Shown in pieces: positions 16,979-26,235 of a stretch of DNA of 27,607 bases. Under the pieces are notes generated by a model. It searched no databases. It was not told the DNA's origin and worked only from the letters and a program-made list of their open reading frames with translations. This DNA is from an uncultured Clostridia bacterium. Its GTDB lineage: Bacteria; Bacillota; Clostridia; Christensenellales; Borkfalkiaceae. The stretch lies in the NCBI GenBank assembly GCA_934248055.1, contig CAKQKI010000016.1, positions 1 to 27,607 of the forward strand, given 5' to 3'. A program made the position numbers and the translations under genes. Positions within the stretch are counted from its first letter, which is position 1. Each line of letters starts with the position of its first letter.

Positions 16979-19852
16979 ATGGATCTTGGTTTATTGGAAA
17001 GCGCAACCGCTTACGTCGGCGCGCAACCGTTCAGAAGTTATTATATACCCGCAAGCGATTATTACGACGGAATCGACAAATGTAAATCCGATCGCGTCGA
17101 TCTTTTAACGCAATGGAAATTCAAATATTATCCTCATTACGTCAAAGAAGCGGAAAGCGAAATACCCGAACTTTCCGTTTCCGTGCCGTCGTGTTGGCAA
17201 AAGCTGGGCTTTGACGTGGAGCAATACACGAATATAAATTATCCCGTTCCGTACGACCCTCCGTTTATCGACGTGGAAAATCCGTGCGCGACCTATTACA
17301 CGGAGTATTGTTTAGCGGAAAAAAAGGGTAAGTACTATCTCGTTTTCGAGGGCGTTGACAGCGCGTATTTCCTGTTCGTAAACGGCAAAGAAATCGGGTA
17401 CGCCACAGGCTCGCATTTAACTTACGAGTTCGACGTTACCGAAGCTTTGCATGTCGGCAAAAACGGAATCAGAGTGATAGTTTTCAAATGGTGCGCGTCT
17501 ACCTTTATAGAAGATCAGGACAAGTTCCGTCATTCGGGCATTTTCAGGGACGTTTATATGTTGCGCCGCCCCGCGGGGCATTTTACGGACTACTCGTTTA
17601 TCTCGCGCGTTAACGGAACACAGGCCGAACTCACCGTTCGAAGCGATAAAGATTTGACCGTACAACTTTGGTTCGGGAAAAAGAAAATCGCGACGGCAAC
17701 CGGTAAAGAAACGTCTTTCGTTATTAAAAACGTAAAACTTTGGACGGCGGAAACGCCCGCTTTGTATAAGGTTCGTATTCAATATTTAGACGAACGCATA
17801 GAAGACTATGCGGGGTTCAGAGAGATCTCGACAGACGGGAGAGTGTATAAAATAAACGGCGTTCCCGTCAAGTTTAAAGGCGTAAACAGACACAGCGCAA
17901 CGATAAACGGCGCAGTAGATACGCTCACGGACGTGCAGAAGGATTTGAAGATTATGCGCGAGCACAACATTAATTCCATAAGAACCTCTCACTATATGCC
18001 GACAGCCGTTTTACCCAAGCTTTGCGATAAATACGGCATATATCTTATGGAAGAATGCGATATAGAAGCGCACGGCGACGGGTTTTCTAATTTCGGAAAA
18101 GATTGCGCCGTATACAGAAGCCGTATCGCAAATTCCGCCTTTTATACCGAGCAGTTCCTCAATCGTATGCGCAATATGTACGAAAGAGATAAAAACAGAG
18201 CGTCCGTCGTTATGTGGTCTTTGGGAAACGAGGCGGCTTGGGGTGAAAACTTCGTAAAAAGTTCGGAGTATTTGAAAAAAGTCGATAATCGTCCCGTCCA
18301 TTACGAACAATCGAGATTAGTTCGTCCGACGGGGTATAATTTCGACGTAAAGGAAGTGGATGTTTATTCGCTGATGTATCCTTCGTTCGATATGTGCGAG
18401 GAAGTATTGAAAAGCGAGGATTGTAAAATTCCGTTCGTACTATGCGAATACTCGCACGCATCGGCAAATTCCTGCGGCGACGTGGCGGATTATACGAATA
18501 TGTTCTATCGATACGACGGCTTCTTGGGCGGCTTTATATGGGAATGGTGCGACCACGTCGTAAAAAAGGGGAACAAATATTTATACGGAGGAGACAGCGA
18601 GGCTTTTCCCGATTCCGGCAACCGTTGTTTAGACGGAATCGTAGACGCGGACAGAAAATTTTTGCACTCGGCAATAAAAGAGATCAAAGAGGCTTACGCG
18701 CCGATTTATATGGAAAAGCAGGGCGAAGAGTTTTTGCTGACAAACCGATACGATTTTATTTCGCTTAACGGGATAACGTGCAGATATACGGTAGAGATAA
18801 ACGGCGAAAAGGTATATGAGTCGCTTTTGGATATAAGAGATATATTGCCGAGAAATACCAAAAAGTTTTCTCTCGATTTAAGCGCGTTTATTCACGATTA
18901 TTCTACGGTAACGTTTGTTTTTGAAAAAGGTTCTCACGTTATCGCCAAAAGGCAGTTCCTTTTAAGCGACCGTTACGAGTTGCCGCTCAAAAACGATTAT
19001 ACCCGCGTAAGAATTACGGATTTAGGCGACCGTGACGTAAAAGCGGAACTTCCGCAAACGGTAATATTTATAGAAAAAGGGATGCTTTCTTCGATTCGCA
19101 GAAGCGGCGTCGAGCTGTTGAAAGAGCCGACGGAGTTAAAAATCAACAGAGCGTTTCTGGATAACGACGTAAGGTTTAATAACATTACGGGCGACGGAAA
19201 TAAATATCGGTTGTCCGATTTTGTCAAGCACGCGAAATTTTTTGCAAAAAAGGTTGCTTGCGGCGAAAACGAAGTTCGCGTAAGCGGAGTGTATGCATTG
19301 CCCTCTTACGAATATAAATTGCTGGTAAATATTGTTTATGTCTTTTATAACGACAGAATTCACGTCCATTTAAATGCAAAACAGATTTTCGGCGGGTTAA
19401 AGGATATGCTTACGCGTTTCGGGTTTGAATTTTCTTTAACGGACGGCTTCGAGCGTTGCGGTTATTTCGGAAGAGGTGAAGAAGAAACCTACGAAGATAA
19501 AAAGTTATGCGGCGTCGTGAGCAGATACGAGAAAAAGGTCAAGGATATGTTCGTTTATTACGTCAAACCGCAAGAAGGCGGCAGCCACGTTAATACCCGC
19601 GAAGTAGTTTTATCCGGCAGGAACGGGAAAATAAAAGTGTTTTCAGATAAGGATTACTCCTTTTCTCTTGCGCCATGCAAGGTGCGTGATTATCCCACGC
19701 ATCTGCATCTTATGAAAAAGAAAAAAGATACCGTGCTGAACGTAGACTACCGTATGAGGGGAATAGGAAGCGCTTCCTGCGGTCCTGAACTAAACGAAAA
19801 ATATCAGATTAACGAAGAAAATATAAACTTTGATTTCGACTTGATTTTGTAG
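16979..19852 (+). CDS. GH2 beta-galactosidase-like enzyme (LacZ type)
   Basis: The 957-residue protein, close to LacZ length, has the full GH2 layout: N-terminal jelly roll (PSCWQKLGFD; HLTYEFDVTEAL; KFRHSGIFRDVYMLRRP), Ig-like domain, TIM barrel (KFKGVNRHSATING; RTSHYMPT; MEECDIEAHGDG) and a C-terminal domain of the Bgal-small type. The acid/base is Glu418 in SLGNEAAWG and the nucleophile Glu490 in VLCEYSHA. It should release terminal beta-galactose, or a related residue, from imported oligosaccharides; GH2 also contains glucuronidases and mannosidases, but these motifs fit the beta-galactosidase branch best. There is no signal peptide, so it is cytoplasmic. It starts 12 nt after the GH20 gene with an AT-rich leader and no visible Shine-Dalgarno. 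Confidence 0.92.
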   Translation: MDLGLLESATAYVGAQPFRSYYIPASDYYDGIDKCKSDRVDLLTQWKFKYYPHYVKEAESEIPELSVSVPSCWQKLGFDVEQYTNINYPVPYDPPFIDVENPCATYYTEYCLAEKKGKYYLVFEGVDSAYFLFVNGKEIGYATGSHLTYEFDVTEALHVGKNGIRVIVFKWCASTFIEDQDKFRHSGIFRDVYMLRRPAGHFTDYSFISRVNGTQAELTVRSDKDLTVQLWFGKKKIATATGKETSFVIKNVKLWTAETPALYKVRIQYLDERIEDYAGFREISTDGRVYKINGVPVKFKGVNRHSATINGAVDTLTDVQKDLKIMREHNINSIRTSHYMPTAVLPKLCDKYGIYLMEECDIEAHGDGFSNFGKDCAVYRSRIANSAFYTEQFLNRMRNMYERDKNRASVVMWSLGNEAAWGENFVKSSEYLKKVDNRPVHYEQSRLVRPTGYNFDVKEVDVYSLMYPSFDMCEEVLKSEDCKIPFVLCEYSHASANSCGDVADYTNMFYRYDGFLGGFIWEWCDHVVKKGNKYLYGGDSEAFPDSGNRCLDGIVDADRKFLHSAIKEIKEAYAPIYMEKQGEEFLLTNRYDFISLNGITCRYTVEINGEKVYESLLDIRDILPRNTKKFSLDLSAFIHDYSTVTFVFEKGSHVIAKRQFLLSDRYELPLKNDYTRVRITDLGDRDVKAELPQTVIFIEKGMLSSIRRSGVELLKEPTELKINRAFLDNDVRFNNITGDGNKYRLSDFVKHAKFFAKKVACGENEVRVSGVYALPSYEYKLLVNIVYVFYNDRIHVHLNAKQIFGGLKDMLTRFGFEFSLTDGFERCGYFGRGEEETYEDKKLCGVVSRYEKKVKDMFVYYVKPQEGGSHVNTREVVLSGRNGKIKVFSDKDYSFSLAPCKVRDYPTHLHLMKKKKDTVLNVDYRMRGIGSASCGPELNEKYQINEENINFDFDLIL

Positions 19853-19874
19853 ACGAAAGAACGGAGCAAAAAGA

Positions 19875-21380
19875 ATGAATTACAATAATAAGGAAGCTTT
19901 GCACACTTTTACGAATCCGTTGGCGTTGCCGAACATTCCGAGAGGTACGGACGATTGGATGAAAACGGCGGAGAAAAAGTTTAATTATAACGACAAGCCC
20001 GCTTCGGTCAAGAGCAAAGATTATCGGTCTATCAGCGACCCCACGGTGTTTTATCACGATAACAAATGGTATTTATATCCGAGTTACGGCATGGCTTGGG
20101 TTACGGAGGATTTCGAGAACTGGAAGCATGTTCGCACCGAGCCGTATAATCTCAAATACAGTCCGTGTATAACTAAGTGGAAAAATAAGTTTTTAATGAC
20201 GTCGTGGCTTTGCGGGTTATACGTTTCCGATGATCCGTTGGGACCGTTCGGCGAGCTCGGCAAGTTTATTATGCCCGACGGAGAGGAGTTCGTGTTAATC
20301 GATCCTTGTTTGTTTACGGAGGGCGACAGGCTTTATTTATACGGCTATATAAACAGTCCGTCAAAAGATAATTGTATGGGCTTTTCATGCAGCATAGTCG
20401 GTTACGAATTAGACTACGAAAATCCTCGGCGCGTTATACGCGGACCCGTCGAGCTTATTAAAATGAATTCCCGCGTTAAGCCTTGGGAGCGGCACGGCTT
20501 ACATAATCAGGCGTTGACGTACGGCTGGTGCGAAGGACCGCATTTGTTGAAGCACAACGGGAGATATTATTTGATTTATACAGCTCCTGATACTTGCGAC
20601 GCTTCTTATTGTATGGCTGTATATTATTCCGATGAATCTCCTTTGACGGGGTTTAAATGTCAAAAAAGAAATCCTTTGACGACGCACAGGCACGGAATAG
20701 TCACCGGCGCGGGACACGGCTGCGTGGAACACGGTCCGAACGGAACGCTGTGGGCGTTTTATACGATTGCCACGCCGTATATGCACAAGTACGAAAGAAG
20801 AATCGGAATGGATTTGGTAGCGGTGGACGAAAACGGCGAGTTATACTGTCCTTTCGGCGTAACCGATACGCCCCAGTATGTTCCGGGGTATATATCCGAT
20901 CCGCTGAAAGGGAATTCGCCCGAATACTGTTCTCTGACGGGCGGAATACGCCCCGTCGCTTCCTCTTGGAAGGAAGGCAGAGAGGCGCTTTATGCCACGG
21001 ACGAAAACAATCTTTCCTACTGGGAACCGGACGACGAAGACGAAAGACCGTGGATAGAATTCGATCTGATGGGAGTTTTTGCCGTTGGTTCGGTGCGTAT
21101 TTTCTGGCGGGAGTTGGCGTTGGATTACGCGAAAGGGGTTTTGCCCGTGCCCGTAAAATACGTCGTTGAGAGACTATGCGACGGACAATGGGTAGTTCTC
21201 GTAGACAAAAGCCGAAACGAGAAGGATATGAATATAGATTATCAGTCTTTTGACCGGAAATTGTGCCGTAAATTAAGGCTGACGATAGTTAATCGCGCAG
21301 AAATTCCGCGTACGGGTTTAATCGATTTTGCCGCGTTTGGAAAAATGCTCGACGATAAGGAATATCGGAAGGAGAAATAA
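19875..21380 (+). CDS. GH43-family glycosidase with C-terminal discoidin-like domain
   Basis: The 501-residue protein has no signal peptide. A five-bladed propeller of the GH43 type is indicated by the three acidic residues in context: Asp55 (ISDPTVFY), Asp143 (LIDPCLF) and Glu220 (WCEGPHLLK), with YYLIYTAPDTCD and GAGHGC following. Residues ~365-490 look like an F5/8 type C (discoidin) beta-sandwich (ERPWIEFDLMGVFAVGSVRIFW ... LRLTIV region). GH43 enzymes remove alpha-L-arabinofuranose, beta-xylose or, in some subfamilies, beta-1,3-galactose; the specificity here is unknown. It ends in TAA overlapping the next ATG by one base (TAATG). Confidence 0.85.
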   Translation: MNYNNKEALHTFTNPLALPNIPRGTDDWMKTAEKKFNYNDKPASVKSKDYRSISDPTVFYHDNKWYLYPSYGMAWVTEDFENWKHVRTEPYNLKYSPCITKWKNKFLMTSWLCGLYVSDDPLGPFGELGKFIMPDGEEFVLIDPCLFTEGDRLYLYGYINSPSKDNCMGFSCSIVGYELDYENPRRVIRGPVELIKMNSRVKPWERHGLHNQALTYGWCEGPHLLKHNGRYYLIYTAPDTCDASYCMAVYYSDESPLTGFKCQKRNPLTTHRHGIVTGAGHGCVEHGPNGTLWAFYTIATPYMHKYERRIGMDLVAVDENGELYCPFGVTDTPQYVPGYISDPLKGNSPEYCSLTGGIRPVASSWKEGREALYATDENNLSYWEPDDEDERPWIEFDLMGVFAVGSVRIFWRELALDYAKGVLPVPVKYVVERLCDGQWVVLVDKSRNEKDMNIDYQSFDRKLCRKLRLTIVNRAEIPRTGLIDFAAFGKMLDDKEYRKEK

Positions 21381-23668
21381 TGAAGCTTGTAGTAATAGGA
21401 GATTCCATAGTCAAGGGAACGTATACCGCGCCGCAAGACTTTTGCCCGTCCAGCGTGGCTAAACCTGATTTTTCGGAATTGCTGGCAGACGCTTTACGTT
21501 GCGACCTTGTAAATCACGGCGTAAACGGCGTTTCGTACAGTTCGCTGTCGTCTGTGAAGGGAGAGCTTTCTCTTTCCGAACAATGCGAAAAATTTGAAAC
21601 GGGCGACGTGATACTTATTTGCGCGGGGACAAACGATTATGGAACTAACGTGCCGTTAGGAGAATATTCGGACGAGCGCGATATATCTTTTTACGGGGCG
21701 GCGGATATTGTGTTCAGAACCATAAAAGAACGTAATCCTTCCGCTTCGATTTACGCGGTTACTCCTTTGCCGAGAGCTAACGAAGAGAAAAACGCGGCAG
21801 GGTATACTTTAAAAGATTATCGGAAAGCAATAATTAAAAAAGCGGAAAAGTACGGACTTGTTTCGATCGACGGGGAAAAATATCCTGTTAACGTACACGA
21901 CGATAGGCAAAGGGAAAAGTATATGTTCGACGGAGTGCATCCCACCCTTTTCGGACACAGAGTATACGCGCAACATATTCTGCGAGCGATGCGCGGCGAG
22001 CCGTTAAAGGCGATTACCGCGGAAGAGTTGATTTCACGCTGTCAAAATGCGAAAAACGGAGATAAGATAATTTTACCCGAAAATTGCACGATCGACGTGT
22101 GGACGGACGACTGCCTTCACGTTTTCGGTTATCATTGCAGCAACACCGCCTCTTTTGAGGAAAACCCCGAAGGCGAACGCCCCGTGGCGCTATTTTTGAA
22201 AGGCAAAAAAAATGTCGTTATAGACGGCAACAATTCAAAAATCGTTGTTCACGGCATATCTACGCCGTTTGTTTTCGACCGTTGCGAGAACATAACGCTT
22301 AAAAATCTAACAATAGATTACGCTCGTCCGACAATGAGCGAATTTACAATCCTTTCTTCCTTGTCGGAGGGCGAATATTTAATCGAATGCGCTAAGGATA
22401 GTTTTTTCGATATCGACGGAGACAGGCTTATATGGCGCGGGGAAAAGCGAGCGGGTGGCGAATATTTTTGGTCGCACGACTACCGCGACGCGAGATGTAT
22501 ATCGATGTTCAAAGATCCGTATACCTATCGGACTCAGATGATGGACTCTGATTCTATGCACAAAATGCCTTGCGTAGGCGAGTTTGCCAAGATAGAACGC
22601 GTAGACGGGCGAAAAATCAAAGTCCTGTTGAAGGATAAAAAAGCCTTTTTCCCCGTGGGTGCAACCGTGCAAAGCCGATTGACCGTGCGCGAGCAGTTGG
22701 GAGGATTTTTCGAGCGGTGCAAAAACGTCCGTATGGAAAACGTAACGATAAGAGCGATGCACGGCTTGGGGATTTTAGCGCAATTTTGCGATAACGTAAC
22801 CTATAAAAACGTTAAAATATTGCCGAGAGAAGGAAGAACGATAGCAAGTAACGCGGACTTTTTTCAAGTGTCCGGTTGCAGAGGACGACTCGTTTTTGAA
22901 AACTGTCGTCTTGCAGGCGGTCACGACGACTTTATAAACGTACACGGAACGTACTTACAGATTGTAAAAAAGCACGGGGCGAAATTGCTTTTACGGTTTA
23001 AAAATCCGTACAGTCGCGGTTTTCAGGCTGTTGAAACGGGCGACGTTTTGGACTTCGTAAACCGAAATACTCTTATTCCGTACGCAAGCGCGACCGTAAA
23101 AACGTTTAAGAAAATTTCGGACAACGAGATTGAAGTCGTAACAGAAAAAGAAATTGCCGCGGAAACGGGCGATTATGCGGAGAACGCAACCTGGACGCCG
23201 GAACTTCTGATAAGAAATAATTTTTTCGGACCGTCTATGAGCAGGGGTATTTTGTGTGCGACGCGCCGTAAAACGCGTATAGAGAACAACGTTTTTTACA
23301 GACTCGGCGGAAGCGCGCTTTATATAGAAGACGATTGCAATTTCTGGTTTGAGTCGGGATATACTGCGGACGTTGCTTTTAAGAATAATGCGGTTATCGA
23401 AAGCGGCTACGGCTATTCCCGCGGACGAAACGTCCCGATTATACAGGTTAATCCGCAGGTAATGGATAAAGAGTCCGAAGAATGCGTTCATAAAAAATTA
23501 GTTATAGAAGGAAATCGGTTTATAAATTTACCGTGCGGAGCGTATGTGATAGACGTAAAATACACGCAAAATCTGCGGATAGAAAACAACGTATCTCATT
23601 GCCCGCTGAAAATAAAAACGCATCGCGTCGAAAACCTTATCGAAAAAGGAAATATTTATGGAAGTTAA
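21380..23668 (+). CDS. Fusion of SGNH/GDSL hydrolase and GH110-like beta-helix glycosidase
   Basis: One continuous 762-codon frame holds two catalytic-looking halves. Residues 1-~208 are a complete SGNH hydrolase: GDS with Ser9, the NHGVNG block, GTND with Asn85 and DGVHPT with Asp184/His187. SGNH enzymes often remove acetyl or other ester groups from sugars. Residues ~212-762 are a right-handed beta-helix resembling GH110 alpha-1,3-galactosidases: a KNVVIDGNNSKI strand, CENITLKNLTIDYARP, SNADFFQV, an Asp pair D516-D517 in GHDDFINVHGTY, and ATWTPELLIRNN followed by FWFESGY. GH110 uses aspartates in this DD-x2-NVHG region. There is no signal peptide, so it acts in the cytoplasm. A strong RBS (GGAAGGAG) sits in the end of the GH43 gene, and the next gene overlaps by 11 nt. 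GH110 membership is assigned from memory of family motifs. Confidence 0.85.
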   Translation: MKLVVIGDSIVKGTYTAPQDFCPSSVAKPDFSELLADALRCDLVNHGVNGVSYSSLSSVKGELSLSEQCEKFETGDVILICAGTNDYGTNVPLGEYSDERDISFYGAADIVFRTIKERNPSASIYAVTPLPRANEEKNAAGYTLKDYRKAIIKKAEKYGLVSIDGEKYPVNVHDDRQREKYMFDGVHPTLFGHRVYAQHILRAMRGEPLKAITAEELISRCQNAKNGDKIILPENCTIDVWTDDCLHVFGYHCSNTASFEENPEGERPVALFLKGKKNVVIDGNNSKIVVHGISTPFVFDRCENITLKNLTIDYARPTMSEFTILSSLSEGEYLIECAKDSFFDIDGDRLIWRGEKRAGGEYFWSHDYRDARCISMFKDPYTYRTQMMDSDSMHKMPCVGEFAKIERVDGRKIKVLLKDKKAFFPVGATVQSRLTVREQLGGFFERCKNVRMENVTIRAMHGLGILAQFCDNVTYKNVKILPREGRTIASNADFFQVSGCRGRLVFENCRLAGGHDDFINVHGTYLQIVKKHGAKLLLRFKNPYSRGFQAVETGDVLDFVNRNTLIPYASATVKTFKKISDNEIEVVTEKEIAAETGDYAENATWTPELLIRNNFFGPSMSRGILCATRRKTRIENNVFYRLGGSALYIEDDCNFWFESGYTADVAFKNNAVIESGYGYSRGRNVPIIQVNPQVMDKESEECVHKKLVIEGNRFINLPCGAYVIDVKYTQNLRIENNVSHCPLKIKTHRVENLIEKGNIYGS

Positions 23669-24473
23669 ACAGGATTATATAACGGAACGCTTCGAGGTGG
23701 AAGGTTTCGCCGCGACGGTGATTTTGCCGCCGAATCCTAACGGGAAATGGCTTTGGAAAACCGAATTTTTTTATGCGTTCGACGCTTTGGAGAAAAAATT
23801 ATGCGAGCGCGGGTATACGAGGGTATATTACGCCGTTTCCGATCGATACGGAAGCCCGAAGTCGATAGAACTAATGTACAAATTTTATCGCGAACTTTTA
23901 CGGCGCTATCCGTTTTTGAATGAAAAAGGGTATATAATAGGTTTTTCGCGAGGGGGATTGTATGCGTTTAATTTTGCAATCGCTCATCCGGAATGCGTGA
24001 AAAAGGCGTATTTCGATGCACCAGTATTAGATTTAAGATCTTGGCCGAGAAAGGAAGAGCAATTCGGAGAACGGCTTCTGCGGGAACAAGTCGCGAAAGA
24101 ATACGGCTTTGCATCCGATTACGAATACGAAACGTACGACAAATATCCCGTAGAGTGCCTCGATGACTACTTTCGGTTAAAAATTCCTACGTTATTGGTC
24201 GCGGGCGACGCGGATAAGGTTGTCGCTTTCAGCGCAAATTCGCAGAAAATGATTAGCTATTGTATTAAAAACCATATAGAAGGATTCATATATTACGTTA
24301 AACACGGCGCAGATCATCATCCTCACTCGTTCGGCAATGTATCGGGAGAGAATTGCGAACGCGCGGAGGTGTATTCTTCCGAAATAGTCGGTTCTTCTTT
24401 GGAAAATTTATGTAAAATCGAAAACGACGAAAAGATTTTAATTCCTTTTTTCGAGGACGAAAACAATGAGTAG
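23658..24473 (+). CDS. Alpha/beta hydrolase, probable esterase
   Basis: The 271-residue protein has the alpha/beta-hydrolase core: nucleophile elbow GFSRGG with Ser97, an acidic residue at Asp184 or Asp186 (VAGDADKVV), and a C-terminal His cluster HGADHHPHSF (catalytic His among 216-223). It has no signal peptide. It overlaps the SGNH-GH110-like gene by 11 nt and the GH35 gene by 8 nt, so the three are likely translated together. RBS AAGGA precedes the ATG. The substrate is unknown; hydrolysis of an ester on the imported glycan would fit the context. Confidence 0.85.
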   Translation: MEVKQDYITERFEVEGFAATVILPPNPNGKWLWKTEFFYAFDALEKKLCERGYTRVYYAVSDRYGSPKSIELMYKFYRELLRRYPFLNEKGYIIGFSRGGLYAFNFAIAHPECVKKAYFDAPVLDLRSWPRKEEQFGERLLREQVAKEYGFASDYEYETYDKYPVECLDDYFRLKIPTLLVAGDADKVVAFSANSQKMISYCIKNHIEGFIYYVKHGADHHPHSFGNVSGENCERAEVYSSEIVGSSLENLCKIENDEKILIPFFEDENNE

Positions 24474-26211
24474 ATTCTGTTATACGAAAGACGAATTTTT
24501 ATTGGACGGAAAAGCGTTTCAGATACGCTCCGGCTCGATTCATTATTTCAGAATGCCTCGCGAATATTGGTACGACCGTTTGTTAAAGCTAAAAGAATGC
24601 GGTTTTAATTGCGTGGAAACGTATCTTGCATGGAATCTGCACGAGCCGCAGGAAAACGTTTTTCGCTTTGACGGCGATTTGGATTTTATTCGTTTTATTC
24701 AAACAGCAAAGGACCTGGGGTTATACGCTATCGTGCGCCCCGGTCCGTTTATTTGCGCTGAATGGGAAGCGGGCGGCTTGCCCGCATGGCTTTTGCGTTA
24801 CGAAGACGTGCGTATTCGCTGCAATAATGCCGTATTTATGAAAAATTCAAAAAAGTATTTGGATACGGTTCTACCTATGATAAGACCTTACTGCATTGAA
24901 GAGGGCGGAAACGTTATCATGGTGCAGATAGAAAACGAGTACGGAAGTTACGGAAACGACAAGTCGTACCTGAACGGGTTGTATGATATTTTCAGAAATA
25001 ATCTTCCCGACTGCGTTTTTTTCACTTCGGACGGAACGGATATTTTCAGACTGAACGCAGGACGAATCGAAAATTGCTTATCTATGAGCAACTTCGGTTC
25101 GGGCGTTATACCTTTGATGACCGGTTTAAAGTCGAATTTCCCCGATCAGCCCGCTATGTGCGCGGAATTTTGGTGCGGTTGGTTCGACCATTGGCACGAA
25201 AACCATCATCGGCGTTCTGCGGAAAGCCTTGAAGCGGAAATAGATGCCATTATGAAAAACAAATATAACTTTAACCTGTATATGTTTTTCGGCGGAACTA
25301 ATTTCGGTTTTATGAACGGTGCAAATTACAACGACGGTCAGTATATGCCGACGGTAACGAGCTACGATTACGACGCTCCTCTGAACGAATCGGGCGACAG
25401 AACGGAAAAATATTACGCGATAAGAAACGTGATAAAAAGGTATATTTCCGTTCCCGATTTAACGGCGAATGACAGTGAAAAAAGAGACTACGGAAAAGTG
25501 CATTTTACCGCGGGGCTTACGCTTACGGAGGCCCTTAAATATATCGGTAAAGAATATACGTCGCCCGTAACCGATAATATGGAAAAATTCGGCGTCGCTT
25601 ACGGCTATATCTTGTATCGGACGCGTTTGGTCGCAACGAACGTCGAAAAGCTTCTTTATCTCGACGATTTGCACGACAGAGCGGTAGTTATGCTCGATGG
25701 CAAAATTATCGCCGTTCGCGAGAGGGGTGTGGACGAGAGCGCCGTTCAGCTTCCCGAAACGGACAAAGAGAGCGAATTGTCCGTTCTGGTGGAGAACATG
25801 GGCAGAATCAACTTCGGTTACGTTATGTTCGATAAAAAGGGCGTACGGGCAATCCGTCACGGCAGACAAAACTTGTTCGGGTATAATATAGTTCCGTTAC
25901 CGATGGACAATCTCGACAAAATCGTATTTTCGGAATCCGTCGAAGCGCCTTTCGGGGTTCCCGCCTTTTATCGCGGCGAATTGACTGCGGATAAAGTCTG
26001 CGACACATTTTTGCGGCTTGACGGTTTTTCGCGCGGGTTTGTTACGGTAAACGGCTTTAACATAGGTCGATACGATACGAATGCGGGTTCGCAAAAGACT
26101 TTGTACGTTCCGGGCACACTTTTGCATACGGGCGTTAACGAGATTATAGTTTTTGACAGTCAGGCAACAAACGCATTGGACGCAAAAAGCGTTTCCGTTG
26201 CGGAAATTTGA
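24466..26211 (+). CDS. GH35 beta-galactosidase
   Basis: The 581-residue protein shows all main GH35 signatures: GSIHYFRMP (23-31), CVETYLAWNLHEP (49-61), RPGPFICAEWEAGGLPAWLL (91-110), acid/base Glu158 in QIENEYGSYG and nucleophile Glu234 in CAEFWCGWFDHW. A C-terminal beta domain contains GRINFG and GFNIGRY, usual in the family. It should remove terminal beta-linked galactose. There is no signal peptide, so it works in the cytoplasm beside the GH2 enzyme; the two may split different galactosyl linkages (inference). The ATG lies inside the end of the alpha/beta-hydrolase gene, with a GAGG ribosome binding site. Confidence 0.95.
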   Translation: MSRFCYTKDEFLLDGKAFQIRSGSIHYFRMPREYWYDRLLKLKECGFNCVETYLAWNLHEPQENVFRFDGDLDFIRFIQTAKDLGLYAIVRPGPFICAEWEAGGLPAWLLRYEDVRIRCNNAVFMKNSKKYLDTVLPMIRPYCIEEGGNVIMVQIENEYGSYGNDKSYLNGLYDIFRNNLPDCVFFTSDGTDIFRLNAGRIENCLSMSNFGSGVIPLMTGLKSNFPDQPAMCAEFWCGWFDHWHENHHRRSAESLEAEIDAIMKNKYNFNLYMFFGGTNFGFMNGANYNDGQYMPTVTSYDYDAPLNESGDRTEKYYAIRNVIKRYISVPDLTANDSEKRDYGKVHFTAGLTLTEALKYIGKEYTSPVTDNMEKFGVAYGYILYRTRLVATNVEKLLYLDDLHDRAVVMLDGKIIAVRERGVDESAVQLPETDKESELSVLVENMGRINFGYVMFDKKGVRAIRHGRQNLFGYNIVPLPMDNLDKIVFSESVEAPFGVPAFYRGELTADKVCDTFLRLDGFSRGFVTVNGFNIGRYDTNAGSQKTLYVPGTLLHTGVNEIIVFDSQATNALDAKSVSVAEI

Positions 26212-26235
26212 AAGGAATCAAGGAGAAACAGTATT

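Noticed and set aside
20657..21169. 170-codon plus-strand frame inside the GH43 gene
   Set aside because: Arg-rich, low-complexity shadow of the GH43 coding frame.
22991..23491. 166-codon minus-strand frame inside the SGNH/GH110-like gene
   Set aside because: The opposite frame encodes recognisable enzyme motifs; this one has no RBS or recognisable domain.
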